A DNA stretch of 5,583 bases from Candidatus Rokuibacteriota bacterium. Its GTDB lineage: Bacteria > JAUVQV01. Each line of letters starts with the position of its first letter. Positions within the stretch are counted from its first letter, which is position 1. Positions 1 to 5,583 of the stretch are shown piece after piece. A program made the translations under genes and the position numbers. The stretch covers positions 1-5,583 of the forward strand of contig JAUVQV010000081.1 in assembly GCA_030597995.1 (NCBI GenBank). Reading direction: 5' to 3'. Under the pieces are notes generated by a model. It made no database searches. It saw only the letters and a list, made by a program, of their open reading frames with translations, and was not told where the DNA came from.

Positions 1-2
1 CC

Positions 3-1214
3 ACTCGAGTCTCCGACGGGGTGGTCTCTCCCGGAGGCGTGGGCTTCGACATAAACTGCGGGGTTCGTCTGGCAAGGACCGCACTCACCAGGGAAGATCT
101 CGCGGGGCGTGAAAGAATGAAAGGACTGGTCGCCGCCTTGTTTTCACGGGTTCCGAGCGGGGTGGGATCGCGGGGCCCCATAAAACTCAGCCCCGCCGAC
201 GAGAAAAAAGTAATGGTCAAAGGGGCGGGGTGGGCGGTGGACCACGGCTACGGAAGTCATGAAGATCTGGAGAGAATCGAGGCCGGAGGCTGTCTCGAGG
301 GGGCGGATCCCGCCGCCGTCAGTTCCAAGGCGTTTCAGCGGGGGCGGGAGCAACAGGGTACCCTGGGGAGCGGAAATCACTTCCTCGAAATACAGTACGT
401 GGACGAGGTATACGACTCGAGGGCGGCCGAGGTCTTCGGCGTGGGACTGGGCACGGTGACGATCATGGTTCACTCCGGGTCGCGCGGCCTGGGACACCAG
501 ATATGCACCGATTATCTGCCCCTGATGGAGAAGGCGGTTCGAAAGTACAAGATCGAGCTTCCGGATCGCCAGCTGGCGTGCGCCCCCATCCGGTCGGAGG
601 AGGGAGAGCGCTACCTGGCGGCCATGCGCTGTGCCGCGAACTATGCCTGGGCGAACCGGCAGTGCCTGATGTGGTGGGCGAAAGAGGTTCTGGAAAGCGT
701 TCTCGATATCTCTCCCGCGAAGCTGGGAATGACTCTGGTGTATGACGTCGCCCACAACATCGTGAAGATAGAAAAACACCGGGTGGAAGGAAAAGAAATG
801 GAGCTGGCGGTGCACCGGAAGGGCGCCACGCGGGCCTTCCCCCCGGGCCACCCGGAGGTCGCCGCCTCGTACCGCGAAATCGGCCAGCCGGTAGTGATTC
901 CGGGAGATATGGGAACCTGTTCATATCTTTTAGCGGGAACGAGGGAGGCGATGGAAGAGACCTTCGGGAGCACCTGCCATGGAGCGGGGAGGGCCCTCTC
1001 GCGGAGGGCGGCCATGCGGGCGGCAAAAGGACGGTCGATTCAACGGGAGCTGGAAGACCAGGGAGTAGTAGTCCAATCCACCGGTCGCGATACCCTGGGT
1101 GAGGAGATGCCCGAGGCCTATAAAAACGTGACGGAAGTGGTGGATGTAGTGCAGGGAGCCGGATTGGCCAGAAAGGTGGTTCGACTGCGGCCTCTGGGTG
1201 TAATCAAGGGGTAA
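3..1214 (+). CDS. rtcB: RNA-splicing ligase RtcB, 5'-truncated by the window edge
   Basis: RtcB joins RNA 2',3'-cyclic phosphate (or 3'-phosphate) ends to 5'-hydroxyl ends using GTP and Mn2+; in bacteria it acts in RNA repair. The frame is open from base 3. The GTG at 21 is not the real start, because the conserved segment already runs before it (TRVSDG, then VVSPGGVGFDINCG). Numbering from that GTG codon, the metal and guanylate residues are all present: D10 and C13 (DINC), H120 (GNHFLEI), H151 (HSGSRGLGHQ), H245 (YDVAHN) and H320 (STCHGAGR, the expected guanylylated histidine). Their spacings closely match those of Pyrococcus RtcB. The GMP-binding RKGATRAFPPG (266-276) and MGTCSY (297-302) are also intact, and the protein ends with the family-typical RLRPLGVIKG. 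Only the N-terminal part is missing. The next gene begins immediately downstream, suggesting co-transcription. The identification is secure. Confidence 0.97.
   Translation, partial: TRVSDGVVSPGGVGFDINCGVRLARTALTREDLAGRERMKGLVAALFSRVPSGVGSRGPIKLSPADEKKVMVKGAGWAVDHGYGSHEDLERIEAGGCLEGADPAAVSSKAFQRGREQQGTLGSGNHFLEIQYVDEVYDSRAAEVFGVGLGTVTIMVHSGSRGLGHQICTDYLPLMEKAVRKYKIELPDRQLACAPIRSEEGERYLAAMRCAANYAWANRQCLMWWAKEVLESVLDISPAKLGMTLVYDVAHNIVKIEKHRVEGKEMELAVHRKGATRAFPPGHPEVAASYREIGQPVVIPGDMGTCSYLLAGTREAMEETFGSTCHGAGRALSRRAAMRAAKGRSIQRELEDQGVVVQSTGRDTLGEEMPEAYKNVTEVVDVVQGAGLARKVVRLRPLGVIKG
1206..1211 (+). promoter_or_regulatory. Shine-Dalgarno-like AAGGGG before the trmJ-like gene
   Basis: AAGGGG overlaps the end of rtcB. 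It lies 6 nt before an ATC codon at 1218 and 27 nt before the first canonical start (GTG, 1239). Its spacing fits initiation at 1218, not at 1239. It is a one-base variant of AAGGAG (G for A, a possible G-U pair). Confidence 0.4.
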
Positions 1215-1238
1215 ACCATCGCCTCCCGTGCCGTTATA

Positions 1239-1958
1239 GTGCTGGTGGAGCCGCGTGAGCCCGGGAACATAGGGGCGACGGCCCGGGCGATGGCCAACAT
1301 GGGCCTCACGCGCATGGTCCTGGTTCGCCCGGTGGAACACCTGGTGCCCGAGGCCTTCAAGATGGCCCTCGGAGGCCGGAGGGTTCTCGAAGAAGCCGCG
1401 GTTTTCGATGACCTCCCGCGGGCGCTGGAAGGGTTCAGTTTCGTCGCCGGTACCAGCCGACGCGGGGGCGCAGATCGGAAAAGCCGGGTTTCACCCCGGT
1501 TTCTGGCGGCCGAGATAGCCGGTCTTGGCTCACGCAACCGGGCCGCTGTCATGTTTGGGCGGGAGAACCATGGGCTCACCAACCGGGAGCTGAAACTCTG
1601 CCACCGTTTGGTGACCATCCCCTCCGACCCGGAACACTCTTCCCTCAACCTGAGTCAGTCCGTTCTGCTTCTGGCGTACGAGTTGTATCTCGCCGAGGGA
1701 ATAAAGAAGAGGTCGGGTATCTCTCCGCCGACACCTGAACTTGCTCCTTTTGAGCGGGTGGAGGAACTCTACCTGCACATGGAGAGGGTCCTGCTCGAGA
1801 TTGGCTATCTCCAGCCCGACAACCCGGAGCGGATGATGCGCACCTTCCGGAGGCTCTTCGGGCGGGTCGGACTGGAGGAGTGTGATGTGCGGGCCCTGCG
1901 GGGAATTTTTCGTCAGGTGGAGTGGTACGGACGGAGCAGAGGGCGTTCCCGGGCCTGA
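1239..1958 (+). CDS. trmJ: TrmJ-like tRNA 2'-O-methyltransferase (SPOUT/TrmH family, group 1)
   Basis: The product is a SAM-dependent SPOUT methyltransferase. TrmJ methylates the ribose 2'-O of nucleotide 32 in the tRNA anticodon loop. From the GTG codon, motif 1 is GNIGATARAM (9-18, N10 conserved), motif 2 is FGRENHGLTN (106-115) and motif 3 is IPSDPEHSSLNLSQ (127-140), together forming the trefoil-knot cofactor site. The C-terminal ~80 residues match the TrmJ extension. The GTG at 1239 is the first canonical start but would begin inside the first beta strand (LVEP) and has no ribosome binding site. Homologs begin several residues earlier. Reading from ATC at 1218 adds ASRAVIV, restores the strand, gives 246 residues (the length of E. 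coli TrmJ) and sits 6 nt after AAGGGG. The gene follows rtcB in the same frame after a single TAA. Family assignment is firm; cytidine/uridine-32 specificity is inferred from similarity. Confidence 0.93.
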   Translation: MLVEPREPGNIGATARAMANMGLTRMVLVRPVEHLVPEAFKMALGGRRVLEEAAVFDDLPRALEGFSFVAGTSRRGGADRKSRVSPRFLAAEIAGLGSRNRAAVMFGRENHGLTNRELKLCHRLVTIPSDPEHSSLNLSQSVLLLAYELYLAEGIKKRSGISPPTPELAPFERVEELYLHMERVLLEIGYLQPDNPERMMRTFRRLFGRVGLEECDVRALRGIFRQVEWYGRSRGRSRA

Positions 1959-1968
1959 AACTGAAAAC

Positions 1969-2092
1969 ATACAGGGCGGCAGAACAAAGCAGACCGCGGC
2001 GCGACGAAGCCGAGGAGTGAGGCGTACTGGTGTATGCCGCAACGACGAGACGAGGAAGCAACAAAGGTATGCGAAGTTATGTCGCCCTGTAT
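1969..2092. mobile_element. MITE-like imperfect palindrome with TA ends
   Basis: This 124-nt non-coding stretch lies between two convergent genes. Its outer 10 bases (ATACAGGGCG at 1969-1978 and CGCCCTGTAT at 2083-2092) are perfect inverted repeats. Extended inward to 27 nt, the arms agree at 21 positions, including GCA-ACC blocks. Treating CAGGGCG as the terminal repeat leaves a TA dinucleotide at each side (1970-1971 and 2090-2091), as expected for the TA target duplication of IS630/Tc1-mariner-type elements. A second stem (2021-2027 with 2032-2038) is nearly concentric with the outer arms. Between them is a direct, not inverted, repeat of the form CGACGA-n-CGAGGA (2002-2016 and 2043-2056). 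There is no transposase and no U-run. It could instead be a REP/BIME-like intergenic hairpin. Mobility is inferred from structure only. Confidence 0.45.
2021..2038. repeat. 7-bp hairpin at the centre of the palindromic element
   Basis: GGCGTAC pairs with GTATGCC across a TGGT loop, with one G-U pair. It could help end transcription from either convergent gene, but no T-run follows on either strand, so it is not a standard intrinsic terminator. Confidence 0.45.
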
Positions 2093-2099
2093 AATCTCC

Positions 2100-2450
2100 T
2101 CAGACATAGTGCTCATCGATCAGATGAGTTGTGAGGAAATCGCGGTTGGAATCGCTGATGGTGGTGAACTGCACCCCGATATGGAAGAGGGACGGGGAAA
2201 GCTGGTTGGTCCAGGCCACCCGCCCTTCTGACATGATCTGTGTATCTGCCACGATCAGGCTGAAATGGTAGAATATTCCTGTCGGCAGCAGTTGTTCAGA
2301 TTCGAACATAAGCCCTCCTAAGCTGATGTTCTTGGTTTTGGTAAGGTGGTAATTATCCTTTTCAGCGTTGACCAGTCGATAGGAAAGAAGATATTCGGCA
2401 GACATCCTTGGAAAGCACCTGGTCTTTTGTGTTTCAGGGATGTCAACCAC
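2100..2450 (-). CDS. PilZ-domain protein, single domain (probable c-di-GMP receptor)
   Basis: The protein has 116 residues with no signal peptide or membrane segment, so it should be a cytoplasmic stand-alone PilZ domain. The c-di-GMP signature is present: RxxxR as R11-CFP-R15, then (D/N)xSxxG as N41-ISLG-G46. The later barrel strands SEGRVAW (74-80) and FHIGVQFTTIS (89-99) are also typical of the fold. Such proteins bind cyclic di-GMP and pass the signal to motility, exopolysaccharide or secretion partners; nothing here shows which. The start is GTG at 2450, chosen because a perfect AGGAGG lies 7 nt before it. A strong promoter-like pair lies further upstream. The gene is convergent with trmJ and lies 94 nt after the membrane-protein gene on the same strand. 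Binding of the nucleotide is inferred from the motif. Confidence 0.9.
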   Translation of the reverse strand: MVDIPETQKTRCFPRMSAEYLLSYRLVNAEKDNYHLTKTKNISLGGLMFESEQLLPTGIFYHFSLIVADTQIMSEGRVAWTNQLSPSLFHIGVQFTTISDSNRDFLTTHLIDEHYV

Positions 2451-2457
2451 GGTGTTT

Positions 2458-2463
2458 CCTCCT
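2458..2463 (-). promoter_or_regulatory. Shine-Dalgarno AGGAGG for the PilZ gene
   Basis: A perfect AGGAGG on the minus strand, followed by a 7-nt spacer and GTG. It decides the GTG start at 2450. Confidence 0.85.
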
Positions 2464-2500
2464 GAAAAGGCTATGCATTACATTTTCTCTTGCCAGAAGA

Positions 2501-2529
2501 AATATAGCTGATGGCGGCGGGAGTTTCAA
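2501..2529 (-). promoter_or_regulatory. Sigma70-type promoter of the PilZ gene
   Basis: On the minus strand, TTGAAA (2529-2524, 5 of 6 to TTGACA), a 17-nt spacer and TATATT (2506-2501, 5 of 6 to TATAAT) lie in the gap between the membrane-protein gene and the PilZ gene. Transcription would start near 2494, giving a leader of roughly 44 nt that includes the AGGAGG. This suggests the PilZ gene can be expressed apart from the upstream gene. No operator is evident. Confidence 0.65.
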
Positions 2530-2544
2530 GTGCGGCGGATGCAA

Positions 2545-5004
2545 TCAACGTTTGGTGGTCCAGCCCACCGAAACAAGAAGGGCCGCCAGATAGCACCCTC
2601 CTCCGGTCCACACCACCATCCGGAATCCCCAGGACTGAGCGATGATAACTGCCAGGGCCGCCCCGATTACGGAGGCCCAGGCGTTCACCCCGAACGCCAG
2701 AGGGACCGGGGCCGCGGCGCGGCTCCCGAGATGGCGCAGAAGGCCGGGCAAGGGGAGGCCCATGAACAGGCCGATGGGGCAAAGAAGGCCCCCGAGCAGG
2801 AGGTAGCGAACAGGGAGCGGGAAAGTGGAAAAGTGGGCACCGTAGAAGTCACTGAACAAGGGAAGCAATGCCGCCATAGCGGCCGTCGCCGCCATCCCGA
2901 GTCGGGCGTGCAGGAGTCCGGTTCGGCCCTGATCGCGCCGGCGGCTGGAGAGGTAACTCCCCAGGCCGATTGAAGCGAGCAGGAAAAAAAGCACCACTGC
3001 GAAGGATTGAGAGGGATGGTCGAGAAAGAGGGTGAATTTGTGAATGAGGCCGACTTCGATCAAAAGAAAAGCCAGACCGGTCCCGAAAAAGAGGGTGCCC
3101 TCCCGCAGGGTGAGGCCTTGTGCCCTGCGGCCGAGAGCGGAAAAAACGAGAGGGAGGACCACGATCAGAACTCCAAGAACCATAGCCTGTACCAGGACCG
3201 CCCAGGAGATGAACCCTCCCTCCAGAAGCGGGAGCCAGCGGCCGGCGAAGAGGCGGTAGGTTTTGGGAAAATCCCGGAGGCGAAAAAAGAAGTTGAAAAG
3301 AGGCCGGTCGTCGGTAGTGGGAGAGAGATCCAGGGGGCTGTCCGCCGCGGGCTGGAACTCCCCGGAGAGACTTGCGGTGGCAAAGAGATGGTGGGTCGGC
3401 TCCGGCCAGCGATTGAAGCGATTGACCAGATTTTCCGGGAGGTTCGCGAAATAGTCGACGTCGAAGCCCCGCTCGCGGCAGAAAGCCAGGGTGCGGGAAA
3501 GGTCTTTTTGACTGAAAGCCCCTTTTTTCGCCAGGAGGGTAATTGTCCCCCAGCTCCTGATCATGGCGAGTGATTCTGCGGGGTGGGAAACGGAGTGTGA
3601 GCGGATAGCTTCGATCAGGCTGGTCCAGGCCCGGAACTCAAATCTGGGCGGCGGCAGGAGATAGAAAGAGATCATAAGGAATCCGTCCGGAGTGAGGTGG
3701 TCCAGGTACTGGTGAAGGGCTTCCAAGGTGAGATGGTAATTTTCTGAGAGCCCGAAAATTCCTGTTGAAGAGGCCCCCATCGCACCGAGGTATTCGAGAT
3801 TGATCAAATCGAACGTTCCCGGGTCCGTGGAGAGAAAGTTGCGAGGATCACGGTCGACAAGGGTGATTTTTCCCGCCTTGCCAGGCAGCGGCAGATCCTT
3901 CGTCGCCAGACGCAGTATATCGAGAGTGATCTTCTGGGAATCCAGACCGAGGACTTCTTCCGCTCCGTGGTAAATGGGGGAGAGCAGCTCGATGTTGCCG
4001 CGCGGATTGATGACCAGGACTTTCCGGATTTCTCCGAGATGGTATGGCAGGGCAGTGGGGAGGAAATCTGTAAAGCGGAGATCCTCTGGTTTGCGAGGCG
4101 TGGAAATAACAGGTCGCAGATCATCGGCATCCAGGGTCATGCCCAGCTGGTCGGGGAGGAGCCCTTCGAATGAGAGGCTCAAGCCCGGCGCGGTGCGCGC
4201 GGCCGGGGTCTCCAACAGGTCTGCCCGTCCAGAAAAGCTCCAGAAAGTACCGAGGGTTTTGGAATCCTGATATCGGAGGGAAGCCGGAAGACTCTTGTAG
4301 GGAGAAATGGGGATGGACCAGAGTTCGGGAATAAATACGAAAAGCAGGATATGAAAAAAGAGCACCCCAACGGCGACTCCACACTCCCGCCGACGATGCA
4401 TAAAATATAGAGCGGCGGCTCCGGCCGTAACGAAAACTGGAATGAAAAGGGCCCAGCGGTCTCCGGCGGCCGGGAAAATCAGCACCGGCAGAAAGACGCC
4501 CAATCCCGCGCCGGTCAGGTCCCAGAAGTAAATGCGCCCCGCTTTCCGGTGGTGTTCCCGATAGGTGACTGAAAGGAGTAACCCGGCGAAGAAAAAGGGC
4601 AGGGCCAAAAGAAGATATTCGAGAACCAGATAAAGATAGCTACGTGGATCATAGAGAAGACGGCCGAGATCAACAGGAAAAAGACGGATCATGGTCAACG
4701 TGAATACTACGCTCAAAGAAAAGCCGAGTGCCGCCCACCCGGGGCTAAAAAGTGCCTTCGAGCGGCCGCGCGCGAGGAAGAAAGAGGCGAAAGTGCCGCT
4801 GGCACCATATCCCAGAAGTGCCAGGCTGATGACCATGAAAGCCAAATGGGGCCAGAGGGAGATGGAGATCAGCCTTGACAGAGTGATCTCCAAACTAAGA
4901 GCGGAGGCAGAGAGCAGAAAAATCAACGCGGCGGGAAAAGGAGGGGCAATACGGGAGGTGTTCGGTCGCGATTCATGCCAGGGCCTCTTTTCGTTCTGAG
5001 GCAT
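2545..5004 (-). CDS. Polytopic membrane protein with spermidine-synthase-like core domain
   Basis: Read from ATG at 5004 the protein has 819 residues. About seven hydrophobic segments (near 23-46, 52-78, 86-109, 122-148, 157-180, 183-203, 206-228) precede a soluble region of about 235-590, and about seven more follow (near 597-622, 636-656, 665-686, 697-718, 731-752, 769-790, 793-815). The core has a spermidine-synthase/methyltransferase outline: KVLVINPRGNIELL (328-341), an acidic residue after strand 2 (D355), DRDPRNFL (384-391), FDLINLEYLGA (398-408), LSENYHLTLEAL (419-430) and TTDDRPLF (563-570). The usual glycine-rich SAM loop is degraded to NPRGN, and the aspartate of aminopropyltransferases is not seen in 398-408, so synthase activity is doubtful. 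The transmembrane parts, such as LLGYGASGT (63-71) and FLLIEVGLIHKF (646-657), match the family of large membrane proteins annotated as spermidine synthases, whose role is not established. The ATG at 5004 is preferred over TTG at 5049 because it forms a TAATG junction with the upstream frame. Confidence 0.88.
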   Translation of the reverse strand: MPQNEKRPWHESRPNTSRIAPPFPAALIFLLSASALSLEITLSRLISISLWPHLAFMVISLALLGYGASGTFASFFLARGRSKALFSPGWAALGFSLSVVFTLTMIRLFPVDLGRLLYDPRSYLYLVLEYLLLALPFFFAGLLLSVTYREHHRKAGRIYFWDLTGAGLGVFLPVLIFPAAGDRWALFIPVFVTAGAAALYFMHRRRECGVAVGVLFFHILLFVFIPELWSIPISPYKSLPASLRYQDSKTLGTFWSFSGRADLLETPAARTAPGLSLSFEGLLPDQLGMTLDADDLRPVISTPRKPEDLRFTDFLPTALPYHLGEIRKVLVINPRGNIELLSPIYHGAEEVLGLDSQKITLDILRLATKDLPLPGKAGKITLVDRDPRNFLSTDPGTFDLINLEYLGAMGASSTGIFGLSENYHLTLEALHQYLDHLTPDGFLMISFYLLPPPRFEFRAWTSLIEAIRSHSVSHPAESLAMIRSWGTITLLAKKGAFSQKDLSRTLAFCRERGFDVDYFANLPENLVNRFNRWPEPTHHLFATASLSGEFQPAADSPLDLSPTTDDRPLFNFFFRLRDFPKTYRLFAGRWLPLLEGGFISWAVLVQAMVLGVLIVVLPLVFSALGRRAQGLTLREGTLFFGTGLAFLLIEVGLIHKFTLFLDHPSQSFAVVLFFLLASIGLGSYLSSRRRDQGRTGLLHARLGMAATAAMAALLPLFSDFYGAHFSTFPLPVRYLLLGGLLCPIGLFMGLPLPGLLRHLGSRAAAPVPLAFGVNAWASVIGAALAVIIAQSWGFRMVVWTGGGCYLAALLVSVGWTTKR

Positions 5005-5583
5005 TATGGAACCCATAGACAACCGTGAAAGTACATTTGTTTTCCACAAAACACGGAGAATCGAACACTATCTATTAGTAATGTATTAATATATAGCAAA
5101 ATTCCGGACTCTCGAAAACGCTCCCTAGCAATTAGAACATGCGTTCTCATGGCGCGAAAGAAAAGTATCACAGAACTCTCGGCTGAATATCGCCTGCCGA
5201 GAAGTGAAGATTGCTGTGGAAGAGGAACTCCGTGGAGCATTATCAACAATGTTTCACGATAATTATTTTGGATAGACTGCACGTCATCGCCCAGTTCACG
5301 AATATTTGAATATCTTACCCATCGAAAAGTTCCCCCGCTCGTTGCATCGGCTATCAGACGAGAAGACTCTATCCCCCAATCGAAATATTTCCAAATTGAA
5401 AATCTTACAAAATAAATTCCACGGGCACCGTATACATAATCAATGGCCCCAGCTCCAGGGGATGGATTATTTTCCAGGGGTAGATAAATAATTTCCAGGG
5501 GTAATTGCCATGGCAAGGCGGTACAGTTGTATTTAGCCAAGCGCTCTATATGGCTGAGTTGGCCGATATTGCTTTTCCAGGAG
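5004..5583 (-). CDS. Uncharacterised reading frame, partial, coupled to the membrane-protein gene
   Basis: This minus-strand frame is open from the right window edge (192 codons) and stops with TAA at 5006-5004, sharing one base with the ATG of the membrane-protein gene (TAATG). A start could be TTG at 5540, but the frame continues upstream without a stop, so it is probably 5'-truncated. I recognise no family. The product is rich in Tyr, Ile, Leu and Arg, with no clear signal peptide or long membrane segment. A seven-residue near-repeat (LPLEIIY, LPLENNP) reflects the DNA repeats at 5471-5503. The region has about 42% GC, far below the neighbours, and G+C at the three codon positions is only weakly periodic (roughly 50/40/40 by eye). 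About 190 open codons at this composition are unlikely by chance and the TAATG overlap argues for translation, but the weak codon signal and an AT-rich patch near 5070-5100 leave a decayed gene or non-coding upstream DNA possible. Confidence 0.4.
   Translation of the reverse strand, partial: SWKSNIGQLSHIERLAKYNCTALPWQLPLEIIYLPLENNPSPGAGAIDYVYGARGIYFVRFSIWKYFDWGIESSRLIADATSGGTFRWVRYSNIRELGDDVQSIQNNYRETLLIMLHGVPLPQQSSLLGRRYSAESSVILFFRAMRTHVLIARERFRESGILLYINTLLIDSVRFSVFCGKQMYFHGCLWVP
5455..5503. repeat. Direct repeats of CCAGGGG spaced about 20 bp
   Basis: CCAGGGG occurs at 5455, 5474 and 5495. The 12-mer TTTCCAGGGGTA is exact at 5471-5482 and 5492-5503, 21 bp apart (two helical turns, and seven codons in the minus-strand frame). 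A partial copy, TTTCCAGG, lies at 5574-5581. These could be protein-binding sites or simply an in-frame short duplication. Confidence 0.6.
5505..5516. repeat. 12-bp perfect palindrome TTGCCATGGCAA
   Basis: TTGCCATGGCAA is a perfect dyad directly after the last CCAGGGG repeat. The position beside spaced direct repeats could suit a dimeric regulator, but a palindrome this short can arise by chance and no promoter is visible next to it. Confidence 0.4.

Noticed and set aside
144..1026. Long minus-strand open frames opposite rtcB
   Set aside because: They are antisense shadows of a GC-rich gene; the plus strand carries every RtcB motif.
1969..2092. Integron attC site
   Set aside because: The inverted-repeat layout is suggestive, but the GTTRRRY and RYYYAAC core sites are not matched and there is no cassette context.
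1530..2116. Minus-strand frames running from the trmJ-like gene through the intergenic element
   Set aside because: They overlap a clear methyltransferase gene and a palindromic non-coding stretch, and show no recognisable domain or ribosome binding site.
2530..3573. Plus-strand frames opposite the membrane-protein gene
   Set aside because: Their products are low-complexity, charged sequences typical of the reverse strand of a hydrophobic protein gene.
5005..5049. TTG at 5049 as the membrane-protein start (834 residues)
   Set aside because: It has no Shine-Dalgarno sequence, the added 15 residues are not family-like, and ATG at 5004 forms a TAATG junction.
5070..5100. AT-rich minus-strand promoter for the membrane-protein gene (TTGCTA, 17 nt, AATAGA)
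   Set aside because: The -10 match is poor and AT-rich DNA gives many such hits; not strong enough to list.
5533..5568. tRNA-like stretch on the minus strand (ACTCAGCC-n-TAGAGCGCTTGG) resembling a D-arm
   Set aside because: It lacks T8, the D-loop GG, a pairing anticodon stem and any TpsiC arm, so it is a chance resemblance or at most a remnant.

Overview
The window carries four well-supported genes and one uncertain one. Most of it is GC-rich with strong coding bias. The mix (RtcB, a TrmJ-type methyltransferase, a PilZ protein, and a large membrane protein with a spermidine-synthase-like core) fits a Gram-negative bacterium such as a deltaproteobacterium (Desulfobacterota) or a related lineage. 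That placement is inferred from gene style only; no marker gene settles it.

Layout. Bases 3-1214 (+) hold the 3' part of rtcB (RNA ligase), cut by the left window edge. A trmJ-like tRNA 2'-O-methyltransferase follows almost at once on the same strand and in the same reading frame (canonical start 1239, probable true start 1218, end 1958). The two look like a small RNA repair and modification operon. A 141-nt gap between convergent genes (1959-2099) is mostly filled by a 124-nt imperfect palindrome with TA at both ends, which looks like a small MITE-type element. On the minus strand, a PilZ-domain gene (2450-2100) has its own clear sigma70-type promoter and a perfect Shine-Dalgarno sequence. 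Upstream of it, also on the minus strand, lies a gene of about 819 codons (5004-2545) for a protein with some 14 membrane segments flanking a spermidine-synthase/methyltransferase-like domain whose glycine-rich SAM loop is degenerate.

The right end (about 5005-5583) is strikingly AT-richer, about 42% GC by hand count over 5041-5520. It holds a minus-strand reading frame that stays open to the window edge and stops in a TAATG overlap with the start of the membrane-protein gene. It matches no family I recognise and could be an acquired gene, a decayed gene or a chance frame. It contains short direct repeats and a 12-bp palindrome.

I see no CRISPR array, complete IS, rRNA or convincing tRNA. 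The points most worth a second look are the AT-rich frame coupled to the membrane-protein gene, that protein's degenerate cofactor loop, the apparent non-canonical ATC start of the trmJ-like gene, and the palindromic element.
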